DNA of 64,000 bases, from assembly GCF_020216065.1 (NCBI RefSeq), contig NZ_JAIWNA010000002.1, positions 248,001 through 312,000 on the forward strand. Reading direction: 5' to 3'. Numbering within the stretch: position 1 is the first letter of the stretch; every line of letters begins with the position of its first letter. Below are positions 34,553-43,139 of the stretch, one piece after another. Source of the DNA: Nocardia rosealba. GTDB lineage: Bacteria; Actinomycetota; Actinomycetes; Mycobacteriales; Mycobacteriaceae. The position numbers and the translations under genes were made by a program. The notes beneath the pieces were generated by a model that had not been told where the DNA came from, did not search any database, and worked only from the letters and a program-made list of their open reading frames with translations.

Positions 34553-34576
34553 AATACCGAGCGTAGAGTCGTCGAC

Positions 34577-34936
34577 ATGCCCAAGGCGCTACCCGTGATC
34601 GATATGTCCGCTCCCGTCTGCTGCGCACCCGTGGCGGCGGCACCGGTCGACGATGCCGCCGCGCTGGAGGTGGCGTTGCGGCTCAAAGCCATCGCCGACC
34701 CGGTCCGGGTGAAACTGCTGTCATTGCTGCTCACCACTCCGGCAGGGGAGAGCAATGGTGGTGACCTGGCCGCTGCCGTCGAGCTCAGTGAGTCGACCGT
34801 CTCGCATCACCTCGGGCAGTTGCGCAAGGCCGGCCTCGTCGAATCCGAGCGGCGCGGGATGAACACCTTCCATCGGGCGCGCCGCGAGGCGCTGTCGGCG
34901 CTGTGCACGGTGCTCGACCCCAACTGCTGCAGCTGA
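34577..34936 (+). CDS. ArsR/SmtB family metal(loid)-responsive repressor
   Basis: 119 aa from the ATG at 34577. LRLKAIADPVRVKLLSLLLT then VELSESTVSHHLGQLRKAGL is the winged helix-turn-helix. Metal sites are suggested by a vicinal pair at Cys15-Cys16 (APVCCAPV), the same positions as in the N-terminal-site corynebacterial ArsR proteins, and by NCCS at the C-terminus. The usual ELCVCDL-type site in the DNA-recognition helix is absent. The CC pairs favour As(III), Sb(III) or Cd(II) sensing. The two GACATATGTC boxes upstream are its probable operators. Confidence 0.92.
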   Translation: MPKALPVIDMSAPVCCAPVAAAPVDDAAALEVALRLKAIADPVRVKLLSLLLTTPAGESNGGDLAAAVELSESTVSHHLGQLRKAGLVESERRGMNTFHRARREALSALCTVLDPNCCS

Positions 34937-35084
34937 ACCGGCGGCCCTGGGAATCGGTGGGCGAACGGCGGCTCTATCGTCGCGTTCGGTGTGAACCGTG
35001 CCAAAAGCGCGTGCCGTGCGCCGATCGGCGCCGGTCCGCCCGCATACGCTCTCGGCCATCGACGACCGATGCGAAGGACGAACC

Positions 35085-35756
35085 GTGATCGAAATCCGCG
35101 CCCGCCTGGGCCTGGCACTTTCCGCCGCCGTACTGGCGGGCACCGTCACCGGCGTGGCCGCGCCCGCCGCCGCCCAGGCGGCGGGCTGTGTCGACGTCCA
35201 CGTCGTCGCAGCCCGCGGAACCAACGAACCCGGTGGGGTGTGGAGCCGGTACAAACTGGGCACCGTGGTCGGCAACCCCGTGTACGCGGCCATCGACGAC
35301 GCCCTGGCGCGATCGACGAACGCCTATCGGGTGCAGTACCCGGCGAGCCACGAACAGCCCGCGTCCGTGCAGGCGGGCAACCGCGACCTGGTCGATCATG
35401 TGGTCGAACGGGCGGCGGCCTGCCCGGATCAGAAGTTCGTGCTCGTCGGCTACTCCCAGGGCGCCAACGTGGTGGACAACTCGATCGGGATCAGCAGCGA
35501 GGGCGCCCGGGTCGGCGGGCCGATCGTGGCCACGCTGCCCGCCGAACTGGCGCCGAGGATCGCGGCGATCCTGTTGTTCGGCAACCCTATTCGCGGGGTG
35601 GGCCGTGCGGTCACCGGCGTGTACGCCGACCGCACCTACGACGTGTGCAACGACAACGACCCGGTGTGCGACCCACAGGGCACGGACTGGAACGTCCACC
35701 TGCAGTACAAGCGGTACGCCGGCGAGGCCGCGGCCTTCGTCGCCGCCCGGGTCTGA
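35085..35756 (+). CDS. Secreted cutinase family serine esterase
   Basis: 223 aa from a GTG at 35085, with GAAGGAC 7 bp upstream. The signal RARLGLALSAAVLAGTVTGV ends at AAAQAAG. CVDVHVVAARGTNEPGG is the conserved opening with the first disulfide Cys. QKFVLVGYSQGANVVDNSIG carries the nucleophile Ser in GYSQG. YDVCNDNDPVCDPQGTDWNV holds the catalytic Asp and second disulfide, and NVHLQYKRY the His. Length and order are those of the cutinase-like (Culp) proteins of mycobacteria. It acts outside the cell on esters or lipids. The next gene, also exported, begins 54 bp downstream. Confidence 0.93.
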   Translation: MIEIRARLGLALSAAVLAGTVTGVAAPAAAQAAGCVDVHVVAARGTNEPGGVWSRYKLGTVVGNPVYAAIDDALARSTNAYRVQYPASHEQPASVQAGNRDLVDHVVERAAACPDQKFVLVGYSQGANVVDNSIGISSEGARVGGPIVATLPAELAPRIAAILLFGNPIRGVGRAVTGVYADRTYDVCNDNDPVCDPQGTDWNVHLQYKRYAGEAAAFVAARV

Positions 35757-35810
35757 CCCATCGATCGACGGCAGGCCCGCAGGCCCGCGCCACCCCTGGA
35801 GGTCTTGTTC

Positions 35811-37175
35811 ATGTCGTCCCGATTGGGCACGGTCGTGCTCACCACCGCGCTCGCGCTGAGTCCCGCGGTGATCCAGCCACCGGCCGCGCACGCGCAGACC
35901 CGGTGCGTCGAGGCCGCGCCCGGTGCCGCACCCGAACGGCGCGCGGCCGCCGAGGTCGGCATGGACGAGGCCGCGCTGGCCGCCGCGATCGATTTCGGCA
36001 TCGGTGCGAAGGCCCACGCCATCCAGGTCTACCGGCACGGCTGCCTGGTGGCCGACCACGCGCCGACCGGTGACCTGCCGATGCCGCTGTTCAGTGCGAG
36101 CAAAGGGGTCACCGCCGTCGCGGTCGGCCGGGCGGTGACCCTCGGTCACTTCGGGCTCGACGACCCCATCGGCAGGTTCTTCCCCATGGCCGACCCCGCG
36201 CACGCGCGGATCACGGTGCGCCAGGTCCTCACCCAGACCACCGGCCTGCACTTCTCCTGGCCCGCCGACGTCGCGTCGATCGCCACCAGCACCGTCGACC
36301 GAATCCTGGCCGCCCCGATCGACTACGAACCGGGCACCACCTTCCAGTACGCGCAGGCGGTGCTCGGCCTGCTCCCACGCATCATCGAGATCACCACCGG
36401 CCTGGACTATCAGGACTTCGTGCAGCGAGAACTGATGGGCCCGTTGAGCATTCCCCGCGATCACTGGGTGTGGCTGCGTGATCGCGACGCCACGACCGCT
36501 GTCGCCGGTGGTCTGGCCATGCGCCCCGCCGACCTGGCCCGAATCGCCCGGCTCGTTCTGCAACAGGGTGAATGGGCGGGCAACCGGCTGATCGACGCCG
36601 ACTACCTGCGCCAGGCCGCCACGCCGACCGAGGCCAACGGCGGGTACGGCTTCCTGCTGTGGCTGAACGCGGGGGAGACCTTCCGCGGGGTGAACGTGCC
36701 GGTGCCCGCCCACTACAACCATCGCCTGTTTCCCGGTCTCCCGCACGACGCGATCGCCTTCTCCGGTGCCCTCGGCCAGTTGGCCGTGGTGATTCCCAGT
36801 CGTGACCTGGTGATCGTCCGGCTCGGCGTGCCCGCGACCATCGACCCGAACAATCTCACCGGATTCCTCACCGGCACAAGCAATCCCGACAACCGAATGC
36901 TGTTCCACCGGATCGTCGCCGCCATCGAGAACCAGCCGGAACCCCTCGACGACCCGAACATCGCGCCCGACCCGATCCATCGGACCGGCGCGACACCGGA
37001 GGAACGCGCGCTGCTGCTCGACGCGCAGAACCTGTCGGCGATCCTGCTCGGCACCGGCGCCTACGCCGGCTGCACCATCGCCATGTGTCAGGGCCGCACA
37101 CTTCCGGCCGATATCTTCGGCCTGGCTTTGGACGTCGGCAACCAGCTCGCGGCCGCGGTACCGGCAGCGCGCTGA
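35811..37175 (+). CDS. Exported serine beta-lactamase-like hydrolase
   Basis: 454 aa from the ATG at 35811, with GGAGG 8 bp upstream; a TTG at 35805 is too close. Signal peptide SSRLGTVVLTTALALSPAVI. The class C/DD-peptidase fold shows the S-x-x-K nucleophile motif in PLFSASKGVTAVAVGRAVTL, a YAQ motif at TTFQYAQAVLGLLPRIIEIT in the Y-x-N position, and YGFLLWLNAGETFRGV with C-terminal HYNHRLFPGLPHDAIAFSGA. A long C-terminal extension ends in ADIFGLALDVGNQLAAAVP. The enzyme is probably an esterase or D-aminopeptidase; true beta-lactamase activity cannot be claimed. Confidence 0.87.
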   Translation: MSSRLGTVVLTTALALSPAVIQPPAAHAQTRCVEAAPGAAPERRAAAEVGMDEAALAAAIDFGIGAKAHAIQVYRHGCLVADHAPTGDLPMPLFSASKGVTAVAVGRAVTLGHFGLDDPIGRFFPMADPAHARITVRQVLTQTTGLHFSWPADVASIATSTVDRILAAPIDYEPGTTFQYAQAVLGLLPRIIEITTGLDYQDFVQRELMGPLSIPRDHWVWLRDRDATTAVAGGLAMRPADLARIARLVLQQGEWAGNRLIDADYLRQAATPTEANGGYGFLLWLNAGETFRGVNVPVPAHYNHRLFPGLPHDAIAFSGALGQLAVVIPSRDLVIVRLGVPATIDPNNLTGFLTGTSNPDNRMLFHRIVAAIENQPEPLDDPNIAPDPIHRTGATPEERALLLDAQNLSAILLGTGAYAGCTIAMCQGRTLPADIFGLALDVGNQLAAAVPAAR

Positions 37176-37212
37176 CGCCACCGCGCGACTGTGCGTGGGG
37201 GATGATGGTCTG

Positions 37213-37869
37213 GTGAGTGCCAGCAGATCCGAGGTTCGTCCGAAGCGCCGCAACGGCCCTCGGCTGCCGCCGGACGAGCGTCGAACGCAGCTGCTCGACG
37301 CCGCGCTGCGGGTGGTCGGTAGCGAAGGTATTGCGAATCTGACCATGCAGGCGGTCGCCAAGGAAGCGGGCGTCGCCAAACCGGTGCTGTACGCGATGTT
37401 TCCGACGGCGCCGGAGCTGGTCGCCCACCTGCTGCACCGGGAACACTCCCGGGGGATGGCGCAGGTTTTCGCGGCGATGCCGGGTGATCTGCGTGGCTCC
37501 GATCCCGACCGCGAGTATGTCGGGGCGGTGATGGCTTTTCTCGAATCGGTGGCCGCGGCGCCGACGCGCTGGCGCCTGATTCTCATGCACAGCGACGGGG
37601 CACCGGCCGATTACCGGGAACTGCTCGGTGCCGCCCGCGACAAATTGCTCGACCAGTGCGTAGACCTGCTGAACGCCGGCTTCGCCGTGCGCGGCGGACC
37701 TCACGATGCCGATGTGGAACTGATCGCCCACGTCATGCTCGGTTTCACGGAGGTGCTCGGCAGGATGGTGCTGTCCGACCCGCAACGTTTTCCGCCCGAA
37801 CGGCTGCGCGCCACGGTCCGTTCCATGGTGCGGACATTGCCGCAGGAGCCCGGCGCGGAGTCGCGGTGA
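37213..37869 (+). CDS. TetR family regulator
   Basis: 218 aa from a GTG at 37213; GGGGGA lies 9 bp upstream. LPPDERRTQLLDAALRVVGS then EGIANLTMQAVAKEAGVAKP VLYAMF is the helix-turn-helix. The effector half contains MAFLESVAAAPTRWRLILMH and ADVELIAHVMLGFTEVLGRM. It faces the mce operon tail, converging with the small membrane protein gene across 12 bp. There is no obvious palindrome upstream. Target unknown. Confidence 0.9.
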   Translation: MSASRSEVRPKRRNGPRLPPDERRTQLLDAALRVVGSEGIANLTMQAVAKEAGVAKPVLYAMFPTAPELVAHLLHREHSRGMAQVFAAMPGDLRGSDPDREYVGAVMAFLESVAAAPTRWRLILMHSDGAPADYRELLGAARDKLLDQCVDLLNAGFAVRGGPHDADVELIAHVMLGFTEVLGRMVLSDPQRFPPERLRATVRSMVRTLPQEPGAESR

Positions 37870-37881
37870 TGCCGCGGATTT

Positions 37882-38097
37882 CTACCGCAGGTCGACGTCG
37901 GCGACGAGCAGTACCGGCCAGGCGATGACCTGGCCGAGGATCGAGAAGAATCGGTCGAGCCCGGACAGCTCGCCGAGGTGGTCTCGATGCGCGAGCAACC
38001 AGACCAGCCCGATCGCAACATAGGGAATGCCACCGGCGAGGGCCAGATACATCATCTGACGGATACTGAGTCGGCGTTCCATGAGTTTCGTGAACAC
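37882..38097 (-). CDS. Small single/double-helix membrane protein at the end of the mce operon
   Basis: 71 aa. MFTKLMERRLSIRQMMYLAL is amphipathic and leads into AGGIPYVAIGLVWLLAHRDH. A second hydrophobic run is SILGQVIAWPVLLVADVDLR. It starts 16 bp after the DUF2236 gene on the same strand, so it is the last member of the long mce transcript. The family is not recognised. A helper role in the membrane complex is possible but unproven. Confidence 0.72.
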   Translation of the reverse strand: MFTKLMERRLSIRQMMYLALAGGIPYVAIGLVWLLAHRDHLGELSGLDRFFSILGQVIAWPVLLVADVDLR

Positions 38098-38113
38098 GAG
38101 TGATCTCCTTCGT

Positions 38114-39187
38114 TCAGGCCATGTCGCCGAGGATCGGCTGCGATTCGATGAGCCCTTCCTCCGAGGGCGGTAGCCCCCTGCTCAACACGCGATCGCGTTG
38201 CTTCTGGCGCAGTGTGTGGTGGGCTCGGGCGGGGATGTCGTATCCGTACTTGCGCTGGGCTTGCCGTGGTGTGGTCGTCACGGGGTTCTTCGGCGGTATG
38301 CCGAGCAGCATCGGCGCGGCCACCGGTACCGTCGTCGGCGAGATGAGTTGCAGCAGAAGCAGTTCGAGCCGGGCGTTGAAACTGACCAGGGTCATCGCCG
38401 CGCTCAGCCAGGGCACAACGAGGGCGTCGAGAACCCGCCCGGTCGGCAAGCCCGCCATCTCGCGCATCCAGCGCGGCATCGTCGCCAGCGTGCCGCGTCG
38501 CAGGAAGGCCGCCACGACCTTGAACATCGGCCGCAGCAACATCGGCATGGGCGGCAGCATCACCTCGGCGTCGAGCAGATGATTCATCGCTTTCTTCGCG
38601 ATGTCGGATCCGATCAGCTGAGGGCGCATCCGGTCGAAATACTGGGCCACGCCCTCGCGAGTGCGGGGAATATCGGCCGGGTCGCAGGTCTGCAATTCCG
38701 CGGCACGGGCGCACTCGTGCCAATACTGCGATTCATCGGCCGCGCTGAGCCGGCCGGGGCCGAACTTCTCGTAGGCGATCAGGAGCGAATGCCACGCGGT
38801 CAGGTGGATCCACAGTTGCGAATCCGGATCGTTGGCGTCGTACTGTCGACCGGTCACCGGATCGATCCCGACGGCCTTGGAATGGATCTTGACCAGGATA
38901 TCGGCGGCGCTGACCGTCGACCGACTGTCGGCGAACATCACCATGGCGAAATAGCGCAGCGTGCGATCATAACGAGTGCGCGGGCGGGTGTAGATCGCGC
39001 TTGTCGCGTCGACGGCCGCGATGAGGCTCGGATCGAGTTCCTCGATGACGACCGCGCGTTGGAAACCGATCGTCAATCCGGTCGGATAACTCCACACCCG
39101 CCATGCGACGGAATCGGGTCCGAAAAAGCCGTAATCCTCGGCGGGTTCCACCTTCGGCAGTGAAATCCAGGTTCGTAACGAGGCCAT
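38114..39187 (-). CDS. DUF2236 / MpaB-like oxygenase family protein
   Basis: 357 aa from the ATG at 39187, with AAGGAGG 7 bp upstream. The YDRTLRYFAMVMFADSRSTV region and DPDSQLWIHLTAWHSLLIAY then EKFGPGRLSAADESQYWHEC follow the DUF2236 (ER-bound oxygenase MpaB/latex-clearing-like) pattern. In this pattern conserved His and Arg residues bind haem in characterised members. GLTIGFQRAVVIEELDPSLI is its first conserved segment. A C-terminal hydrophobic region contains LVVPWLSAAMTLVSFNARLE. In mycobacteria DUF2236 proteins often sit near lipid-uptake genes. Its place between the Mce-associated protein and a small membrane protein suggests a link to an imported lipid. Confidence 0.8.
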   Translation of the reverse strand: MASLRTWISLPKVEPAEDYGFFGPDSVAWRVWSYPTGLTIGFQRAVVIEELDPSLIAAVDATSAIYTRPRTRYDRTLRYFAMVMFADSRSTVSAADILVKIHSKAVGIDPVTGRQYDANDPDSQLWIHLTAWHSLLIAYEKFGPGRLSAADESQYWHECARAAELQTCDPADIPRTREGVAQYFDRMRPQLIGSDIAKKAMNHLLDAEVMLPPMPMLLRPMFKVVAAFLRRGTLATMPRWMREMAGLPTGRVLDALVVPWLSAAMTLVSFNARLELLLLQLISPTTVPVAAPMLLGIPPKNPVTTTPRQAQRKYGYDIPARAHHTLRQKQRDRVLSRGLPPSEEGLIESQPILGDMA

Positions 39188-39198
39188 GTGGCCCTCCT

Positions 39199-39771
39199 TC
39201 ATCGGGTGAGTATCGGAGTACTGACTTCGCTGACCAACCAGCGGTCGGTGTCCTTGCGTAGCGACATGTTCACCGAGAGCTGGCCGGGAGCGGGTGTGCC
39301 TCGGGTGCCGAGGCTGGTGATGGTCTGATTGATGACGGCTACGGCCCGCGCCGTGGTCTCGTCGGCGGATTCGATGGCACAGGTGACGCTGCCGACGGTG
39401 GAGACGACCTGACCCTGGACGAGAACCTCACGCAGATCCTTGCTGGTCGCGTCGAATTCGGTGCGCCAGTCGCCGGTGGCGCCCGCCAGCACCGCGGCGA
39501 AATAGGTGTCGAGGTCCTTGGCGTCGTAGCGGGCGAGGGTGGGGGCGTAGGCACAGGCGGCCTGCAGCGCGGCGTCCCGGGCCTGCTCGCGGGCGCGGAT
39601 CCGGTGGTTGTCCACGGCGAGGAACGCCGCGACCGCGACGGCGCTGATCGTGGTGACCGCGGCTGCGGGAACCAGTATGCGGCGCAGGCTGTTTCGTCGG
39701 GACTCGGTCACCGGATCGGTGCTCTCCGGACTCGGATCGTCGGCGAGTGGGTTGTCGGGTTCGGTCGTCAT
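39199..39771 (-). CDS. Mce-associated membrane protein
   Basis: 190 aa from the ATG at 39771. A charged Pro/Glu-rich cytoplasmic start (DNPLADDPSPESTDPVTESR) precedes one membrane helix (ILVPAAAVTTISAVAVAAFL). The extracytoplasmic domain opens CAYAPTLARYDAKDLDTYFA, with VLAGATGDWRTEFDATSKDL, and ends TDRWLVSEVSTPI. This is the layout of Mas proteins encoded after mceF in mycobacteria and nocardiae, which stabilise Mce transport complexes. It starts 25 bp after the mceF stop. Confidence 0.85.
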   Translation of the reverse strand: MTTEPDNPLADDPSPESTDPVTESRRNSLRRILVPAAAVTTISAVAVAAFLAVDNHRIRAREQARDAALQAACAYAPTLARYDAKDLDTYFAAVLAGATGDWRTEFDATSKDLREVLVQGQVVSTVGSVTCAIESADETTARAVAVINQTITSLGTRGTPAPGQLSVNMSLRKDTDRWLVSEVSTPILTR

Positions 39772-39796
39772 GAAAGGTCCTCTGAGTGGGTAGGAG

Positions 39797-40993
39797 TCAG
39801 TTGGCGGGCAACGGGACGGACAACTCGTCGCCGGTGACTCCGGGTGGTGGGCCCGCGCCGTTGTCCGGTCCGGCGGGGCGCGGCGCGTTGGCCGACCCGC
39901 GGATCTGCAGCTCGGGGTGGTCGGTGACGCAGTAGTTGTAGAGCCGGCCGCGTCCGTCGGAGATCTCGACGGGGGAGACCGGGATGGTCTCGTACTCACA
40001 GGTGGGGCGTGGCCAGATGTCGGCCATGGTGTGAAAGGCGTTGTCGTGGGCGGAGATTCCCAGCGCGATCACCGCGGTGCGCAAAGCGGGGAACAATGCC
40101 GTCATGGCGGGTGTGCGCAGGCGGGCCGCGCGGGTGATGGCAACGAAATTGGTGATCAGGCTGGTCAGCGGGTCGCCGGTCTCGGTGAGAACACCGTCGA
40201 GGGTGGCGAGCCGACCCGGTCCCTGTTCGAGCAGTTCGCGCACTTCGTGGTCGGCGGCGTTCATCTGGTCGAACAGCGCGCTCGAACCCCGAACCAGGGT
40301 GGTGAGGTCGGGCTGGGCATGTGCGGTGGTGTCGGCGATGACGCTCAGGTTGCGGATGAGTTCGGTGGTCTGGGGCAGCAGGCCGGCGAGCCCGGCCGTC
40401 GCCTGGCTCAGGCCGCTGATCACCCTGCGCAGGACCTCGGGGCCACCACGCAGCGCGCGGTCGAGTTCGTCGACGATCGCGGTGAGCCGGCCCGGATTCA
40501 TCCCGGCGACGAGGGCGCCGGTGTTGTCCAGGAACGAGTCGATCGTCACCGGCGTGCTCACCTGGTCGGCGGGCACGGTCGCGCCGTCGGCGAGGTAGGG
40601 CGCCTCGCCGGTGGCAGGCCGGAAATCGAGGTACTGTTCGCCCGCGGCCGACAGACGACCCACCGTCACCGGCGTGCCGACGGGAATCCGTGTGGCACTG
40701 TCGATGTCGATCTCCGCGAGGATGCCCGACGCGTCGACGCGGATCGCGCGCACCGACCCGACCTCGACCCCGCGCACAGTGACGTTGCTGTGCGGGAGCA
40801 GCCCGCCGGAACTGTCGAGCCGGACGTGCACTGTGTAGGTGGTGTGCAACGGTCGCACGCCGACCACGTCGACGGCGATGTAGCTCGAGCCGATCACCAG
40901 CATGGCGACCATACCCATCATGGCCCCCGCGGTCTTGTGGCTGTGCGCCCAGCGGGCCGACCGGACGACAACAGCAGCGGCCCACCCGATCAT
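39797..40993 (-). CDS. mceF: Mce family protein, MceF position
   Basis: 398 aa. One N-terminal anchor helix (AGAMMGMVAMLVIGSSYIAV) precedes the MCE (MlaD-like) domain with YTVHVRLDSSGGLLPHSNVT, VRGVEVGSVRAIRV and VGRLSAAGEQYLDF. A long helical region follows (LDNTGALVAGMNPGRLTAIV and ALRGGPEVLRRVISGLSQAT). A Pro/Gly-rich tail ends the protein, without a large C-terminal domain. The ATG overlaps the mceE stop by 4 bp. Mce proteins form a hexameric tube that carries lipids across the envelope from outside to the YrbE permease. Confidence 0.92.
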   Translation of the reverse strand: MIGWAAAVVVRSARWAHSHKTAGAMMGMVAMLVIGSSYIAVDVVGVRPLHTTYTVHVRLDSSGGLLPHSNVTVRGVEVGSVRAIRVDASGILAEIDIDSATRIPVGTPVTVGRLSAAGEQYLDFRPATGEAPYLADGATVPADQVSTPVTIDSFLDNTGALVAGMNPGRLTAIVDELDRALRGGPEVLRRVISGLSQATAGLAGLLPQTTELIRNLSVIADTTAHAQPDLTTLVRGSSALFDQMNAADHEVRELLEQGPGRLATLDGVLTETGDPLTSLITNFVAITRAARLRTPAMTALFPALRTAVIALGISAHDNAFHTMADIWPRPTCEYETIPVSPVEISDGRGRLYNYCVTDHPELQIRGSANAPRPAGPDNGAGPPPGVTGDELSVPLPAN

Positions 40994-42069
40994 CGGTGAC
41001 CCCCTTGCAGGCGGCCGAGTACCCGCGCCAGCACCTGGGCGAGGCTGCCGACGAAGGCGGTGACGTCGGTGCCGTCGGGCAACCGGCTGCCCTCGGTGTC
41101 GGTGAGGGCGCCGAGGTCGAGATACGAGATACGCGCCGCGACAGCGAGACTCGATCCGCGCATGGATGCCCGCGCCACCGGCGCCACCGCGTTGAGCCGG
41201 TCCAATGTGGTGGCCAGGTCGTCTCCCATTCGGGTGAAGCCGGTCATCAATTCCTGCACGCTGTCGAACAAGCTCAGGAACTGCGGGCCGGTGGTTGAGG
41301 TGAAGTCGCCGAGCGCGGTGGTCACCGTCGACACCTTTGTGGTGAGATCGGTGATGGCACGGTTGTTCTCGGCGATCACCCCGATCAGATCCGGGAAGGT
41401 GTCGGCGGCCTGACCGAGTTCGGCCTTGCGGGTCCGCAGGGTTGTGGTGAGCCCGTCGAGTCCGTGCAGAACCGCATCGATCTGCCCGGTGCGCCGATTC
41501 AGCGCGGTGAGCGTGGCGGTGAGTTCGGTGAGCAGATGCGACAGCTGGGGACCACGTCCGCCGACGATGGCATTCAGCTCGGAGGTGATGCGCGCGACCT
41601 GATTCATCGCGCCGCCGTCGAGCAGCATCGCCATCGCGCTCATCAGCTCCTCCACCGAGGCACCCGCCGAGGTGTGCTCGCGGTCGATGACGTCACCGTC
41701 GGTGAGGAGCGGGGCGTCGGGGCGATGCTGGGGCAACACGATGGCGACGTGGATGTCGCCAAGGGGAGTCGGTTGCCGCAGTTCCGCGCGGGTGCCCTGC
41801 GGAAGCGCGATGTCGCGGCGAACTTCGAGTTCGACCTCGGCGAGGAAGTTCGTCGTCGCGATCCGGGTCACCACCCCGATGTCGTTGCCGCTCGACTTGA
41901 CCCGCGCTCGCTCGGGCAAGTTGAGCGCGTCGTCGAACACCGCGTGCAAGCGGTAGGAAGGTCCGTCGACGCCGGGGCGGGGCAGCGGCACGTTGTCGAC
42001 GGTGACCGCGCACGAGGAAACGCCGATCGCGGTGAGCGCGGCGACGGTGAGGCGGGCGGTCCGGCTCAT
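40990..42069 (-). CDS. mceE: Mce family lipoprotein, MceE position
   Basis: 359 aa from an ATG at 42069 overlapping the mceD stop by 4 bp. TARLTVAALTAIGVSSC is a lipoprotein signal with Cys20 in VSSC, as expected for the MceE/LprK position. The MCE domain contains YRLHAVFDDALNLPERARVK, SSGNDIGVVTRIATTNFLAE and LRQPTPLGDIHVAIVL. The helical region follows (LDGGAMNQVARITSELNAIV, LTELTATLTALNRRTGQIDA). It is the membrane-anchored fifth subunit of the lipid import tube. Confidence 0.9.
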   Translation of the reverse strand: MSRTARLTVAALTAIGVSSCAVTVDNVPLPRPGVDGPSYRLHAVFDDALNLPERARVKSSGNDIGVVTRIATTNFLAEVELEVRRDIALPQGTRAELRQPTPLGDIHVAIVLPQHRPDAPLLTDGDVIDREHTSAGASVEELMSAMAMLLDGGAMNQVARITSELNAIVGGRGPQLSHLLTELTATLTALNRRTGQIDAVLHGLDGLTTTLRTRKAELGQAADTFPDLIGVIAENNRAITDLTTKVSTVTTALGDFTSTTGPQFLSLFDSVQELMTGFTRMGDDLATTLDRLNAVAPVARASMRGSSLAVAARISYLDLGALTDTEGSRLPDGTDVTAFVGSLAQVLARVLGRLQGGHR

Positions 42070-43139
42070 CCGGTGAGCCCGAGCAGTGCGGCGGTCAGAC
42101 CGAAGTCCGGGCCGAAATCCATGAGTTTGCCGGTCCGGCAGCCGTCGGAGCGCAGGGCCAACGGCGCGCACAGCAGCGAGAGAGCTTCGTTGTCGAGCAA
42201 TGACTTGTCGGTGAGCAGGTGCAGCCGCAGGGCCCGCTGGCCGGGGTCGACCGCGCGGGCGAAATTGTCGGCCATCAGGGGCGTCACGTCGATGATCTCG
42301 GTGAGTCCACGGGCGTTCTCCCGCATCTGACCGGTGATGGCGACCAACCGGTTCACCGCGTCGGTGAGTGGGGTGCGGTTGTCGGCCAGGACGGTGGAGG
42401 TGTTGGCGATGAAATCGTTCACCTGGGTGAGTACCGCCGCCAAACCTGGAGCCTGTTCGGAGAGCAGGGTGACGAGTTCGGTGAGCCGACCGCTGAAATC
42501 GCGCACGGTCTGGTCGTTTCCGGCGATCATCGTGGTGAGGTCGTTGAGTTCGACGATGGTGCGCGAGATCTGGTCGCGGTTGGCCAGCGTCACGTCGAAT
42601 GTCGTCGCCAGCGCGTCGAGGGTCTCGCGGATTCGATCGCCGTTGCCGTCGAGCATCGGGAACAACACCCGGCTGGCCATCGGGCCGTTCGTGTTGTCGC
42701 CCTTCAACGCTTGGCCGAGCTGTTCGAAGTTGCGCAGGATACGGTCGAGTTCGACCGGGGTCCTCGTCCTGGAAAGGGGAATGTGGGCGCCGTCGGCCAG
42801 GGTCGGTCCGTCGCCGGTGTGGGCCGGGGTCAACTCGACGTGGCGGTTGGTGATGAGCTGCGGGGAGATCAGCGCCGCCGTGACGTCGGCGGGCAGTTCG
42901 GTTCCCGGCTCGATGGTCATCGCGACCTCGACGAACGCGCCTCTGGGTGTGATGGCGTCGACCCGTCCGATCGGGACACCGAGCGCCGCGACGTCGTTGC
43001 CGACGAAAAGGCCTGCGGCGCCTTCGAAATCGGCGGTGAGGTGAACGGCACCTGGGCGTAGCGACACCGGAATCGAGGAACAGCCGCCGCCGATCCCGGT
43101 GACGATCACCAGCGCGAGGCATCGGAACAGTCTTCGCAT
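42066..43139 (-). CDS. mceD: Mce family protein, MceD position, with lipobox-like start
   Basis: 357 aa. MRRLFRCLALVIVTGIGGGC looks like a lipoprotein signal ending in a GGGC pseudo-lipobox at Cys20, unusual for the D position, where the standard protein has a membrane anchor. The MCE domain shows VHLTADFEGAAGLFVGNDVA, ALGVPIGRVDAITPRGAFVE and ALISPQLITNRHVELTP. Helical repeats then contain NTSTVLADNRTPLTDAVNRL. A short Cys-containing end has LCAPLALRSDGCRTGKLMDF. The gene abuts mceC with no gap and overlaps mceE by 4 bp. Confidence 0.89.
   Translation of the reverse strand: MRRLFRCLALVIVTGIGGGCSSIPVSLRPGAVHLTADFEGAAGLFVGNDVAALGVPIGRVDAITPRGAFVEVAMTIEPGTELPADVTAALISPQLITNRHVELTPAHTGDGPTLADGAHIPLSRTRTPVELDRILRNFEQLGQALKGDNTNGPMASRVLFPMLDGNGDRIRETLDALATTFDVTLANRDQISRTIVELNDLTTMIAGNDQTVRDFSGRLTELVTLLSEQAPGLAAVLTQVNDFIANTSTVLADNRTPLTDAVNRLVAITGQMRENARGLTEIIDVTPLMADNFARAVDPGQRALRLHLLTDKSLLDNEALSLLCAPLALRSDGCRTGKLMDFGPDFGLTAALLGLTG

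Noticed and set aside
34974..37586. An 870-codon minus-strand frame opposite the cutinase and beta-lactamase-like genes
   Set aside because: It is Arg/Gly/His-rich without motifs; the plus-strand genes have signal peptides, catalytic residues and binding sites.
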